A stretch of DNA of 64,000 nucleotides from Baylisascaris procyonis. Lineage: Eukaryota; Nematoda; Chromadorea; Rhabditida; Ascarididae. Each line of letters starts with the position of its first letter. Within the stretch, counting starts at the first letter, position 1. The position numbers were made by a program, and so were the translations under genes. A model generated the notes under the pieces. It was not told where the DNA came from. It ran no database searches and saw only the letters and a program-made list of their open reading frames with translations. The DNA is taken from NCBI GenBank assembly GCA_037389465.1, contig JAZARR010000172.1:6023501-6087500 (forward strand), in the 5' to 3' direction. Of the stretch, positions 12,901 through 24,746 are shown piece after piece.

Positions 12901-15900
12901 GAAGTTGCGAACTGTGTGGAATGAAGATAGGTAGTAGAGATGGAATTCCTGCTTGTTGAGATCGAACGAAAACGAAGAGGAACAAAAGCAATAATTATAT
13001 AAGACGAACGTATCTAATATGCATAAAATAATACTAAAGTGAATGAGAAGGAACAAAGAATTTCTATTAAGGAACATTATGACTAAACGATGTTCTCAAG
13101 TATTCAACGCATTCTAAATATGAACGAAGGATAAACCTCTTTTTTTCCTCTCGTGGTGTTAGAGCTCGTCGATGCAGGATACGCATACGTTCCTCCTCTT
13201 GTTTATAGAATTTAGCACATCTATAAAGAATTCCTAATAAATAACTTTCAAGGTGCAGTTCAGTATCACTCCCACAATTCGCATAATCATTTATCGTAAT
13301 GCCTCTTCTCACTCTCCAACGAGTTTTTCCGCAGAAACCTTAATTTCCTCTATCCTTTTCCTCATCTCCGAGAAACAAAATTTTTCAAACATGCCCCGTC
13401 TATATTACACTTTTGATTATTTGTTCCATAAGACTTTCAGACAAAAATTCGATTCAAGCATTCTTCAAGGAAGTGAATATTGTCTGAAATAAAACAAAAA
13501 ACCCGAGATATTTTATGAAGGTCCCAAGTTAATACATTACATTCATCAAGCAAACTTACAAAACTCAGAAACATAAAATTCGGATTAGAGTCTTTGAAAG
13601 CGTTCCACTGTTTTTCGCTCGTTATTACACCGCTCTATCTCATTTACACTTTCATAAGCTACAGAAATTGAGCCTAGTTTCTCCACGTTTTTCCATGTCT
13701 AGTCGATTCCTTAAAACGGAAATCGACCATCAGCTCTTCCACTTTCCTCCCGCAAAAAAAGGTCTCAAACCTGCCACATCTTCCTTTTAAATGATTAGAA
13801 AGCCGAATATAGCATGCATATAATATGACGCAATTCTAACAAACATAATAATTAGCTGCTAAAATTTATTCTGTTTAAAAATAACTACATCATCCCTTCA
13901 TACCTTTACATACCTCAATCATAGGATCTGCAGCAAACACATCAAAATTCCCGAACATATCAAACTTGACTGCATCAAACTTTGACTATAAGTGAACATC
14001 TCTATAAAATATCGATGTTGAGCTCGTCCAACACAGTGTGTCTCGGTTCCGCTATGCTTTTTAACTGCATCCATTATATTTCGATTTTACCTTTCGTAAT
14101 AAACTACAGCTTCTCTGACAACACCTAACGCCACGTCTTCCTTCAGCGTTTCTCAGTTCGAGACATTGCCTCAGGCAGTTCCCTCATATTCTTTCACTCA
14201 CTCGAGAATTTGTGAAGGCAAAAGCCACGCTCCCAACATTTCTTTCAGATGTGGTGAAACTCCAGGAGGCCCCTGCAGGGTTGGTAAAATAAAACTTCTG
14301 CGGAGGCAAGAAGTTACTTCAGCGCACGGGTTCTTTGCAAAAAATTATGAGTGGAGGGTCCCCGTGAGCAAGTCTCCCACAGAGAGGGAGGGGGGTAGAT
14401 TCTGAACATTAGCATGCATTCAGCTCAAGATTTATAAACAAGAAATGCCTATTTCCGCCGTCGGTTCATCTCGAATTGTTTGCTGCATGCCCTTATATCT
14501 AACGTGCCCCGTTCGGCGTAAAATAATGTCAATCCCCAACGACAATATACTGCTGCCATTATCAAGTTACAAGTTTCATACGACAAAAGCGAATCAGGCT
14601 ATCATATGAAAACATCGAAATGCATATAAAGCCCACTGGTGGAGCCCCTCAGAGAATTAAAGGGATTAAACTTAAAGAAAAATGATGAATTTGCATACGC
14701 TTGTTTGTGACGAGGTGCGATATCGGGATTGCTGTGGCGTTGACATGTCAGAAAGCGCGGATCCACAGTTTCCGCATCAGCAAAATACCTGAGATGTGGA
14801 ATCATTTCAATAACGAAACAAATAGATGATGAACAATAAAATAACTAGATGATAGGATTATATCCTAGAATTCTGTTGATCGTTTTGAACGATAAACGAT
14901 AATATAGATGGAAGATTCTAAAATCGAGGTTTTGAAATATGACACCAACTTTCAGTTTGCGGCTAAATAAATTTTCCGTGAATAACGATCAGAAAAAGGC
15001 AAATTAAACTTTCTTACATCATTGACAAAGTGAGTTAAATTATACTCTGTGAGGCCAACCACCAAAACAAAACTCACCACTTTTGTTTATTGGCTGCGCT
15101 CTTCTCTTTGCCATTTTGACCGCTTTCCACTTCAGAATTATCCACTAATAAGCCCAATCTACAATCAAATTTTAAATTATTTCAAATCTGTGGCATTACT
15201 CTTCCACAAAAATTCCCACTTCTAAAAAACAACGAGCTAGTTTGTTAATATATCACAGCAAAATCTTGTAATAACAAATACAGGATTCTTTATACACCAT
15301 CTGACACTGACCTGCCGCTCAACGCATAGATAATAACAGTAAATAATAAGTCGATGTAAGAACGCTAATATTCACAAACTGATAAGCAAAAGCAAGTACA
15401 ACTTACGTTAGATCACTGAAAAACATAGAATGTCACAATTTTATAACTGAATAGGATCTAAGTTGAAATACGCACAGTTGAAAGTAAACATACTAAGACG
15501 TTCGTGGCCGTTCAGTGCTAAAAGAAATCCTTTCATCAGTCAACCTCCTTTCCCTCTCTCATTAAGGAACATAATCAATCGTTGAGCGTATGCAAAACAA
15601 CCAAGTCAGACAATACTACCTCTGTGCACATGTAACGTGAAGACTTGCTTTGCACAATGCCGCATCACACGACACAGTGATACCGGTACGTGCAGCGAGT
15701 GAATCCTGGCAAACGGCGCATGGCTATAAATAACGTCAACTATACTCTCAAATTTTCTTTTACAGAATTACGACAACGTATATCTTAGATTTTACGTTCT
15801 CTTCTTTGCAATCTCCAAAGATGCTATCCTCTGCTCAAGCATGAACAGATGCAAACTTTGTCCTAATAAGTAAAACAATGCTCAAAGAAGATTGAAATTC

Positions 15901-18900
15901 TTCATTACAATAAAACCGAGAAACCATTATTAGAACGTAGTATAAAAATCACTTCAACGACACAACAAACTATTATAATCCCCTCTTAAGGGAAGACATT
16001 GATGTTGATACTAAAATACTAACACATAATGATGACTTGCATTAGTAGAATGGAGACTCGTACAGAACACTACGAATTTTGATTTTTTTTCATTTTTAGT
16101 TTCGACCAAACGAAACGTCAAGAAATATATCCCTCTTATCTCCATATCGTAATAATGTTTCATAAAAAATTAAAAACATTGACATCTCCGAGATTAATTC
16201 AGGAAATATACTCTTGAAACAACGAAGTATCGAAACGCCCCAAATCGATATGTCCTTTAATATAGAACGATTGCAAGTGAATGAGGATAAGGTCTCTATT
16301 GCAATAAAAAGAAAAAAGATAAGGAGAGCAAAACCTTTAATTGTACGTCTAAAAACATCTGCTAAAACGAGAAATGACTATAAACCTTAGGCTTTCAGAT
16401 TTCAATGAAACTGTGAGCCCAAGGATCTTTGAAACTTCTCCAAATATATCCCTCTATAAAAACGTTTCAAAACTATAATATTATTGTAATCATAATAAAC
16501 TCATTAAAAAAATTTTAAACATAAGCCTGAACTGCCCATTAACAAGCATTCTTCAAGAATTCAAAAGAAACCTTTTTTCCGAACAATTTGTAGTCCGCTT
16601 CTTGCCAGCTGACTGCACTCAGATGATCAACGTCACCGAATGTAATACCTGGTGTATAGAGAGCACATAAAAGATGCACCCATCCACCACCAATATCTAT
16701 AAACATACAATAGGTCAACTTCAGCATTCCAAAAAGCTACTTGCACGTAATATTTCATGAATCGATTTTATTTAAAAAATGTATCAAAACCTTCAAAACT
16801 GCCTTTTTCAGGAATAATCAATGATGGATATTAGAAGATGAGCTGATCTGATATTTAAACATATCCTCTGACCCCTTGAATTGAACCCTTCAACCCATGA
16901 TCAAAAACAAAAAATCCATATTGTATGTGTGTCATCATATACGTGATAGGATCATTGCACAGATCGTTTCTATTGTTTCTAAATTCCCAGTTTTGTTGGA
17001 GATGCAACAGTTTTTTGCTCAATTCTAGATCTACAAAATCGTCACTCATTAGGCCTAGTCCCGAACTACACTCAAGTCACCTTCGCGTTCTGCCTCAGTT
17101 TTATGCTTCATATCACATTTGCTCCCCCTTTCCTTCGTTCCTGCTTTGGATTGAGCTCTATGTCACATCATGTCGCTGCTCCCCATCTAGAATCAGTTCC
17201 AGGCCACACTACTGACCTCCATCTATACAAAAAAAAACCGCTAAGAAGTTGTAGAACGGTCGTCAAACGTTTGGCGGTAAGGCAGAGGAGGCTTACGATG
17301 TCAGTGGCAACAACCAAAACGTAATAGAGGTTTACCTGAGCGTTTGAATGCTCCATATCGACTAGGGCACAATTCGCAATAGGGAGGCGATTTGAGTCCA
17401 TAGAGGCATGGCTCACAAAACCATGGCTCCGTCACCGCACTCGATAGCGTACTATCCGAGTCTTCCGTATTGTCCACGATATAACAATTTTCGTGAACAG
17501 CTAGCCCACACCTGCCAAATAATAAAGTCTAGTGAGGAAAATTCCTGCGCTAGTAATCAAATTCGTCATAAATGACTGACTTTCATGAAAGCTCTGGCAG
17601 AGTAATCAAATATCTGGATTCATTTCAGCTGAATGACTTGCATGAGACCACGCTTTTATCAGTTGCCCTCTAACGACAGAAATATAGCGCATTTTCGTTC
17701 TAGACATCCGAAAGTTACAAATGATGACCGCATAGACTAAACCATATTAATTAATATGCAAATTAAGCCGATGTAGCAATCGACTAAATCAACACAAAGA
17801 TGGCTGAACGCCAGCTCATTATGGAAATTTTCAGCCCGTAGACGTAAATGTTCAGCGTCATACATGCAGATAAATCGCGCATCTTCATGCTAATTTCTGG
17901 GCGGAAACAAACTCGGGATACAATTTTTGTATACATCAAATAAACTCGGGATGAATTTGTAGGCGCCTCACCTGTCACACTGGATTACTTCTTCCTTATG
18001 AACCACGTCGCGCTGATTTAGGCAAAGAGCGCAAATAAGACCAACCTGTAAACAAACATCATAGTCGATAAATATGCTGCTAAGGGTACTAATAACTTTA
18101 ATAATTATATATGGTGCTCTGAATTGAACATTGCCCTTCCATTAACCCTTTCCCTTGTCGAAACTCTCAAGAGTATGGGCAATGAGCTAAAAAGAACATG
18201 CGCAAGTACACTACACGCAAAAATCATACTATGATAGTTTTCATAATAATAACCGATGAACTGCAGCTAAATTAATCAACATCAACCGCTTAACGGCCGC
18301 ATTCTCCTCTGCCCAGTCATTCCTTTCTCCTTATCTACCTCAGTTTTTCGGTCAAAATTAGAAAATTTTATGAGTGGTAAAAAATGATATAAGCAATGAG
18401 GAAAAAAGCTCGATGCAAGGTGCTGGTTAGCGTGACATACTTGTAGTGGAATATGCACCCAATCTATTTTAAGTATTCGTCATACATGCATGTTCCCTTT
18501 TGCCCAGTGGAGTTAGAAGATGAAAAAGGAGGGAGATGGTGAGAGAGGGAGGAGGGTTGGGGTAATCTGTCAGTAAACTTCAAACCGACCAATTGCAGCC
18601 AAATGAAACAAACACTGGAAAAAGTTTGGTACTTTCACAATTTCGATGAAAAATCAGCAGAAAACGAAACATTTTTTTCTCCTTTGTATCTTTTTAGTAG
18701 GATTTACAGCTCACCATCGCAAAATTTGGCTAATAATGTTAAGCCAATTAATTTCACGGAAATGAATGAAGTGCAGCACAGTCACATCGCACACGCGTCA
18801 TTCGGGTATATCATCAAATAAAAAGTGATATCGAACATGTAAATTATCAATCGGTTCATTCCGACGTAATATTTTTCATCTGAATTGTGGAATAAAAGTT

Positions 18901-21900
18901 TAAATGGTCTCGATTAAAAGAATCTCAAAATTGCGAAAAGATTATAAATAATAATATTGCTATTACTATTTTAAACAATAACATTATACATACGTAATTA
19001 AAAAACAGTGAACGCGAAACAATAATAAAAACTACATAAACCTCCTCATCCTTCTTAGAACTGGCTTCCGACCTTTCCGATTCAAACGTTTCGCCCTGCA
19101 AAAAAACAGACTTACAAACGCAAAACAAGTTTCCTTTCCAAATTACAACACAGCCGCTAGCAAACTATGGCGATAACACTTCACTGATAAACGGCAGATA
19201 GTAGTAGCAGTTAGCAATTTTCAATGCACATAAACGGTGGATAAAAGTAGCATTTTTAAACTACACCAGTAGTTTTAATGCGAAGAGTGATAAGGGTTGT
19301 GCTAACTTCAATATTAAATAACAAGTTTAAAATCGCTAGCTTGAATAAATGCTTCCCGCATTGAATCTTTTCTCGATACGTCAAGTTGCATTCGTATTAG
19401 TTGGACTTAGTGCAAAAAAAAAAAAACAATGGAAAATTATAGATTTACCATCAATGTACCTGTAGAAAAAGAAATGAAACATCCATATAAAGCTAATAAA
19501 ATTCAAAGTCTCATTGGAATAATAAAAATGCATATTGGGCTTAAAAACTAACTAAAATAATCTTTTAAAATTTTCTTTAATCATTGTTGTCAAGCGTCCT
19601 CTATATTTTTTCAAATTTTTCGAAATATTATGGAAAATTTTAAAATGTTATTCAATTTTTATTATAACATCGAATATCATTCGCATACGATATGAAATCA
19701 AGTCCAACCTCGTCGTCATCCCTCTCGCCACTTGCATCACTTCCCGATTCACTCTCCTCTTCATCAGAAGTGGCCGAGTCCGTTTTGTTATCCGAATCCG
19801 ACGAACCCAAACTTGCCGCTTTTTCCTCAGCTGCAAAATTTACCTTTTAATTTTAAATCGCCACGATTTATACGCTACATCAAAAATCCTTAAGAGCTTA
19901 ATTAATGCACCTTCTCAAGCCGTAACCGTCTTTTGGTGGGAAGGTAAGTGAGATGAAGCAGACAGGTGCGCAGTTTGCTTAACCTTCGATTTGAGGCACA
20001 TGCCCATAAAACGATACTTCACTGATACTTGATATAAAAAGATAATTGATATCTTGATACTTCACTCATCAAATCCATTGTGTTAGTCCAGATCTACGAA
20101 CAAGTTGATTGCTTCCCAAAAATCCCAAACTTCAAAAGTCAAAAGCTTGCACTACATCTCTGCAACAGTTGTAGTAAATTGAATCGAAAGTGAGCTATCC
20201 ACAGCGAATTGCTTTAGTGCATAAATGATACGAAAACACGATAACTAGAGTAATGGACCAAAAAGCGCGATATGCGCTTTTTGCATCCAATAGAACTCAT
20301 CATTCACTTTCAAAGTTTATAAACAAAACCTAAAACATGTAAAACAACGTCATCATATTTCAACTAATGTGACAACCAACAAAAATCAACCATAAAAGAT
20401 TCGACTTCCTGTAATTTGAGATTGCGTGCGAATTTCTTTTTACCTCTAAATACGTTTGAAAATTTTTTCAGAAGATGTTGGATGGAAATAACATGAATCA
20501 TGATAATACAAAAAAGCAAAACTTAGTTAGTCATTTTGGAAAAATGTCAAAGTTCACGACAGTCACTTCAGGTAATCTGAAAAAATATTGCAAAAGGACC
20601 AAGGTGAAAAAATAAAACAAGAATGGTTACAAATACAAATATAAAAGTATAAATAAATTGTATGAAATAATCATTAACTAATAACAACTAACCAACAAAA
20701 TCTTCATCGTCGTCATCATCTGCATCATTCGTTGACGAAACGCCTAGAAGAACGGCCGCATTCGGCTTTATTTGTCTCTTGCCTGGGCCACGTGACGCTG
20801 AAATATTGAAATTTTGCAGCAAAGTCCAACTGCATTTTGAAAATCGAAAAGAAGTGTAAGTAAATGAGAGAGAAAAGATGAATGAAGAAAACGGCAGATT
20901 ATGGAATTCTGTTGAAGTCATTCGAACGACTAACAATCGTCCTTCAGTTCACTAAATGAAATTCATAATATAGGTCCACTTCTTCGTGAGAGAAGAAATT
21001 AAATTCAACCAAATTTTTGAAAAAAAAATGACCACCTTGTAGGTTGTGGAAGATTCAATTTTCTACGTAAAGAAAAATCTATTGCATTAAACGAGTTAAT
21101 GAAATTTTGGCAAATAAAGAGAAACTCCATTGCAGTCATAAAAGAATGATAGAAAAAAGTGACAAATAAGATATAAAAGTTTTTTTAGTAAACGTTTTAA
21201 AAGATTAAAACAATTTTTTCAATTTATGAAGTCTTAACATTGTTCCAGCGGCAACTCTATATGTCTCATATATGAATTTGGTATGGTTTAAAAAGCTTTT
21301 ACTAAAAAAAAGCACGATATTGTTTGCGTTGAAGACAAACAAATGGTTAAGTGAAAGGAATGAAAGAAATTGAGAGATGGAAAATTTTCATAACAAGATC
21401 AAACAATATTTGCCAAGTTCAACTGCTATGGTCAAATTCGGTCAGTGAGGATATTTTCTCTAAAAGCTTCTCATTTTTAGTGAACCAAGAGGTTTTAGTG
21501 TACAGCGAAAAACTACAATTCTTTATTTGATCGAATTAAAATCTATGTATCATATTAGAGTAAATTCATCAAATTTTATCCAAGTGTTACAATATTTTTC
21601 TTAAGAAAAAAGTCTACTATGCGTTTGCTTAAATCTATAAAATTAGTCAACTAAATGAAAGAGTAAAAGCTACGTTTAAATTATGCGCTCATTGCTCCAT
21701 TCAAAAAACGATTATATGAGTGCTCAAACGAATGCAACAGCTTTATACCTCCTCTCCTACAGCGCTTTAATAATTAATTCACTTATTTTATCATCATATA
21801 CGCTCGATCAAAGATATTCGAAATGATATCAAAAACACTTTATAATCATAACTACTTAAGGATACTATTCGTCGCCTAAAGTTAAATGGTCACGACACAC

Positions 21901-22368
21901 CACTAAAATATTTTTATAATTATTTAAATAATTTGTTTAAATAACTGTAAACGAATAACGGAAACGGAATTAAAACATTCCCTCCTCTCTCACGTCTTCT
22001 TTCTTTCTCTCTCTCCCGGCATACATTCCAAATGAGTCAAACTTTATGTATGGAATTATAAGCTGCTCACAAATTGCAATGTCTTACTTCGATTCAAAAC
22101 CTTGCAACTCAAATCACAATCACCAATTCTATAACTATTTACTTTCATAAAAGCTAAACTTCCCAAGAGAATACAAGTGGGAAATTTTCATTAATATCAG
22201 AGAGATTTTTTATAATAAAAAATCGAAAAATTCCACTATCAACACCATTGTATAATGTCAATTGGGGCAAAATTTTGAAAAATATTTGGTGAAGTGCATT
22301 TCTTGAACCACAGAAAAAAAGGACTAACTGGCATAAGCGATGAAACTTTTTCTTTCGGCTTCTGTCAT
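9798..22368 (-). CDS. PHF14: PHF14-like PHD-finger chromatin protein, 16 exons, 3' end not seen
   Basis: Sixteen minus-strand exons join with consistent phase into 555 codons. In order they encode: a short N-terminus with the conserved KRQIKPNAA block; an acidic Ser/Asp/Glu region; a C4HC3 PHD finger (VGLICALCLNQ to EPWFCEPC); an extended ZaPHD-type finger (YCELCPSRYG, GGWVHLLCALYTPG, FGDVDHL, ARTGITVSCDAALC, HVTCAQ); a helical stretch; RPRLLNTSA; a coiled coil beginning YFEAREN; a VALGVKKIKKPAAL segment; and the first half of another PHD finger ending MCGVCYK. This order matches vertebrate PHF14, about 890-950 residues with further PHD fingers after this point. The human protein is nuclear and reported with HMG20A, TCF20 and RAI1; its fingers read histone tails. 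The remaining exons must lie left of position 1 unless the gene is broken by the array. Exons: 22368-22329, 20797-20693, 19830-19709, 19095-19042, 18045-17972, 17511-17336, 16696-16572, 15723-15620, 14788-14699, 13220-13137, 12582-12513, 11925-11775, 11430-11403, 11201-11081, 10560-10418, 9975-9798. Confidence 0.88.
10418..10560 (-). CDS. PHF14: PHF14-like exon 15
   Basis: Acceptor ATTTCAG. Phase 0 encodes HRMLQDWYNTMVALGVKKI and KKPAALM, parallel to IWALLGRITGQKLNIPAIL in vertebrate PHF14. A second frame is also open across this stretch but breaks the phase with its neighbours. Donor GTTGGT at 10417. Confidence 0.75.
11081..11201 (-). CDS. PHF14: PHF14-like exon 14 (coiled coil)
   Basis: Acceptor TTCCAG, donor GTTTGT. 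Encodes YFEARENKVFPREESRVKEL and then a Glu-rich heptad-like helix ending LEKELIE. Corresponds to the coiled coil starting YYFERNMRM in vertebrate PHF14. Confidence 0.82.
11403..11430 (-). CDS. PHF14: PHF14-like exon 13 (28-nt microexon)
   Basis: Inferred microexon needed to turn the phase-1 end of exon 12 into the phase-2 start of exon 14. Acceptor TTTAAAG, donor GTATTT. Encodes KVQHHATPG, roughly where KHKQPALTADF stands in the vertebrate protein. Splice signals and phase are the only support. Confidence 0.45.
11775..11925 (-). CDS. PHF14: PHF14-like exon 12
   Basis: Acceptor CATACAG, donor GTTTCT. Encodes HDNKRPRLLNTSAMF, LFRDKAATVGV and a charged tail. RPRLLNTSA and LFRDKAATVGV correspond to LPRPLTSSAS and LMRKAELMGI of vertebrate PHF14. 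Confidence 0.8.
12513..12582 (-). CDS. PHF14: PHF14-like exon 11
   Basis: Acceptor TTAAG is weak, donor GTTTGA. 70 nt bridging phase 2 to phase 0. Encodes RLRMLVKHKKLLKNL and SIAWPE, matching the spacing of RLQQYRAKAEL and QAWVPRE in vertebrate PHF14 just before the RPLTSSAS block. Confidence 0.65.
13137..13220 (-). CDS. PHF14: PHF14-like exon 10 (charged helix)
   Basis: Acceptor TTTATAG, donor GTTTAT. Encodes ACAKFYKQEEERMRILHRR and ALTPREEKK. Aligns with the YCKMSLQEREKQLSPE region of vertebrate PHF14. Confidence 0.75.
14699..14788 (-). CDS. PHF14: PHF14-like exon 9 (end of extended PHD)
   Basis: Acceptor ATCTCAG. Encodes YFADAETVDPRFLTCQRHSN then IAPRHKQ, which parallels ADPFFAYCKQHAD of vertebrate PHF14 and supplies the final Cys and His ligands. 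The donor GTATGC at 14698 is chosen by phase with exon 10. Confidence 0.85.
15620..15723 (-). CDS. PHF14: PHF14-like exon 8 (extended PHD zinc ligands)
   Basis: Acceptor TTTATAG, donor GTAGTA. Encodes PCAVCQD, ARTGITVSCDAALC and HVTCAQ, matching CSFCED, ARTGVCISCDAGMC and FHVTCAQ of vertebrate PHF14 position for position. Confidence 0.93.
16572..16696 (-). CDS. PHF14: PHF14-like exon 7 (extended PHD core)
   Basis: Acceptor TTTATAG, donor GTTTCT. Encodes GGWVHLLCALYTPGITFGDV and YKLFGKK. This is the WVH-CALY-PG signature of the zinc-knuckle plus ePHD module of PHF14, BRPF, JADE and AF10 proteins. Confidence 0.93.
17336..17511 (-). CDS. PHF14: PHF14-like exon 6 (rest of PHD1, start of extended PHD)
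   Basis: Acceptor TTTGGCAG, donor GTAAAC. Encodes CGLAVHENCY, an acidic insert (DNTEDSDST), EPWFCEPC and YCELCPSRYG. The acidic insert inside the finger is a feature shared with vertebrate PHF14, where GVDGESDSIMSS occupies the same place, and it separates this family from BRPF and JADE proteins. Confidence 0.92.
17972..18045 (-). CDS. PHF14: PHF14-like exon 5 (first half of PHD finger 1)
   Basis: Acceptor TTTACAG, donor GTGAGG. Encodes VGLICALCLNQRDVV then EEVIQCD, giving the first Cys pair and third Cys of the PHD zinc ligands. Parallels ILICCVCLG and IIQCDNC in vertebrate PHF14. Confidence 0.88.
19042..19095 (-). CDS. PHF14: PHF14-like exon 4 (acidic linker)
   Basis: Acceptor TTTTTGCAG, donor GTTTAT, 54 nt in phase 0. 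Encodes GETFESERSEASSKKDEE, a charged linker directly before the first PHD finger. Identified from splice signals and phase rather than similarity. Confidence 0.6.
19709..19830 (-). CDS. PHF14: PHF14-like exon 3 (acidic, Ser-rich)
   Basis: Acceptor TTTTGCAG. Encodes a low-complexity acidic stretch (SDSDNKTDSATSDEEESESG, then DASGERDDDE). The donor GTTGGA at 19708 keeps phase 0 with exon 4. An alternative donor GTATGC nearer 19685 would add VGLDFIS, which resembles LDFVS of vertebrate PHF14, but then exon 4 and the PHD exon fall out of frame. Confidence 0.65.
20693..20797 (-). CDS. PHF14: PHF14-like exon 2 (conserved N-terminal motif, acidic run)
   Basis: Acceptor TTTCAG, donor GTTAGT. Encodes SRGPGKRQIKPNAAVLLG followed by a run of Asp and Glu. 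KRQIKPNAA matches the KRRQVKP N-terminal block of vertebrate PHF14, which makes this a strong family anchor outside the zinc fingers. Confidence 0.8.
22329..22368 (-). CDS. PHF14: PHF14-like exon 1 (start codon)
   Basis: The ATG at 22368 opens MTEAERKSFIAYA and leaves one base before the donor GTTAGT. That phase joins exactly to exon 2, whose first two bases complete a Thr codon. Chosen because it is the nearest upstream ATG exon with the right phase and because it lies beside a CpG-rich promoter-like block. No protein similarity supports the first ten residues. Confidence 0.55.
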
Positions 22369-22700
22369 CGTTTTCGTACTCAACTTGACGGACTTCCGGA
22401 TCGAGCTCAACCCCGGGATTCAAAAAAAAGAACTTCCGCCAACGATTGGTGAAAAACCCCAAGTTAAATTCGCGAATGCAGCCCTATAGACTACAGATGC
22501 GACGCAACGCGTCAACGCTAGCGCACTCACGCGCGACGCTTGTGCTCTTCGCCTCGGGAGTGAAAACAGAAGAAAAAGCGCGAAATTAAAAAAATTCACT
22601 CTTAGGATACGGTAATGGGATAGTAGTCCTAGCCCACCGCCTTGGCTTATCCTTGGCTTATTCAAATAACAATAACTAGTTGTCTTGCAATCGGGCATCT
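22369..22700 (-). promoter_or_regulatory. CpG-rich 5' flank of the PHF14-like gene
   Basis: The block at about 22470-22560 is unusually rich in CG dinucleotides for this AT-rich window and sits just upstream of the proposed ATG at 22368. It is the likely promoter and 5' leader. Short open frames here are shadows. No TATA box or clear trans-splice acceptor was identified. Confidence 0.45.
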
Positions 22701-23198
22701 TTATAAAACTGTCACGGATGACGGATTAGGAAGTGCCGAATGTGGCTGATATTCCAAAGTAATTTTTTAATGGAATATCTAACTGTCATTGAAATATGGA
22801 TGAATTCAAATTTGGAAAATTAAAAGCTTTAAATGTTTTTTAAATGAATTTGAAGGTGAATGTATTTTTAAATGAAATGTATTTCAACGATGCATTCTAG
22901 AAGATAAAGCATCGAAAGAATATCTCATAATTGCAAAATAAGTCATTCATTTATAAGAAATGTTTCCGCAACTCGTATTAGATGATTATTTCGACGCAAG
23001 ATGTAACGGAAATTGAACATCGTTTCTGTCTGAGAGGCACGGGAAAATCGATGTAATGGTGTTCTGATGCACTAAGTTGTAGATGCTAATCAAAAAATGA
23101 ACCGCAGATCTGAAGTTCCAAGAAAATTTTTTTCGGCCCTTTCCGTAATCTTGTCCTCGTAATCTTGAATGCGACAATTCTGAGAAAACGCTTGATCA
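22701..23198. other. Intergenic, nothing recognised
   Basis: AT-rich sequence upstream of the PHF14-like gene. No exon, RNA gene or repeat boundary could be supported. Confidence 0.5.
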
Positions 23199-23731
23199 GT
23201 CAGGGGTCAAGCCTGTGTATTACTTGATAGATTCAATACAACCCAGTCCACTCTATTCGCTATGTTGCTTTAGCCGACAAATCTCAGCAATTACAGCCGA
23301 TTTTTGAAGGAACTAAACTCTCAATGACGAGAGAGGCATACGAGTCCAGACTTCTGAAGCAAGCGTGAAGTGGGACAAATCTTAGAAAGCCAGGGTTGGT
23401 GCCGTACCTGCAACCTCTCGAGTGGAAACCTAGCGCCCTACCCATCATCAGGCCATACGGCTGTGCCTGGGCGTATGAAATTTTAAGAATATGTTCTATG
23501 CGTTGGATAATGAGAAAGATAAAGCTGTTTTTATTCGCTTAGTATTTTTTTTAAACAACCTACCAGAATAGCATAAATTTCTTATCTATATGTTTACCAA
23601 TATGGGCAGAAAATTTTGCAGACAATTGTCCGTTTAAGTGACTGAAAAAAGTGAAGAACTCAAAAATTGTAAAGCTCGTTTTGTTCTTTGTTTTAAATTC
23701 AAACGTAGGCGTTATTCATGTTCGAATGGAT
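23199..23731 (-). repeat. Dispersed element copy A (inverted relative to 33061-33592)
   Basis: The reverse complement of this stretch matches 33061-33592. From about 23297 to 23731 the match is nearly perfect, with only a few substitutions noticed by eye. From 23199 to 23297 it is clearly related but diverged. The inner end, facing the glucuronosyltransferase, stops sharply at 23731. Within it a degenerate Pol III B-box-like string lies 20-40 bp after a Gly-rich A-box-like string on the minus strand, suggesting a tRNA-derived SINE, though this is weak. Confidence 0.85.
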
Positions 23732-24554
23732 CTTTCTGCAATAGAAAAATGTCGTCGTTTCTCATCACAGCAATCATAATTTGATGTGTTTGATCGAAAT
23801 TTACAGAGCATAGTTGGAGAAGAAAATTTTATGCCATTTTATTGACCATACTAATTTCAAATGGATGAGTCAAACGTATTCGATCCGCCGAACCCGCAAA
23901 GAGTGCCCATAAATTCAACCACACTTTCGTGATGAGTGTATAATATTTAGAGAAATGTGTTGCGTGGTATTTAGAAAAATTCGGTTACAAAATATTTTAA
24001 AGTAACATATAGTGTATATTAAATTTTATTAAATCCTGTTCGAGTTATATACATTGGAAAATAGCGAAATGGGAGAAAGCTAATTATGGGTAGATTTTTC
24101 TGTAATTTCTTGTTATAATGTTTTACTAAAGGCAGTATCATTCTGAGTAGTGATTGTAGCGTTTTAGGGTGCCACATTTCTATTCTTCATTCATTCATTG
24201 CAGATTTCGATTTTTCGAGAATATTAGGGGAATTTATTTGCGCTTTTGTGATTCTTTATTGTGCCGAAAATTATGTTAAATTTTTTAACAAAAATTGTTT
24301 TAGCGAACATTTGGTACTTATGACCAGACGACAACAACCATAGCAAACGATTTCTTCTACGACTGAAACCATAATGAACAATTTCTTTTAATACACTTAC
24401 CTTTTTATCCATCTGATAACTTTAAAATTTTTTTCATTTCCATATTCCAAAATTAATCAATAATGCCAGTCCTGAACAAACAAAATTTAGCAACCATTTC
24501 TCCACTATCTTTTGCGTATAACGAGTACATTCTTCATAAACGAGAGATGAGGGT
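23732..24554. other. 3' flank of the glucuronosyltransferase gene
   Basis: AT-rich. Should contain the 3' UTR of the minus-strand gene below its stop codon at 24555, but no canonical AATAAA was seen close to the stop. Nothing else recognised. Confidence 0.45.
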
Positions 24555-24746
24555 TTATTGACTTGTCAAAAAAATAGCAAAAAGCACTATTAAGGTCACA
24601 TCAAAACATAGATATGGTATCCAGGGCATTTCAATTGCACGTATTCGAAAGGCCACTTCGTCAGATTTTGACCGCAGAGTGCGTTCCACCCAAAACGTCT
24701 CCACCTCAAGTGGTTCCATGATACGATCTGTGTATATTGAACGCAC
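24555..24746 (-). CDS. UGT exon 10 (membrane anchor, stop)
   Basis: Acceptor AATTTAG. Encodes IYTDRIMEPLEVETFWVER, then a hydrophobic helix and TAA at 24557-24555. The protein ends in LTSQ, with no dilysine or basic tail after the helix. Confidence 0.88.
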   Translation of the reverse strand: MRSIYTDRIMEPLEVETFWVERTLRSKSDEVAFRIRAIEMPWIPYLCFDVTLIVLFAIFLTSQ

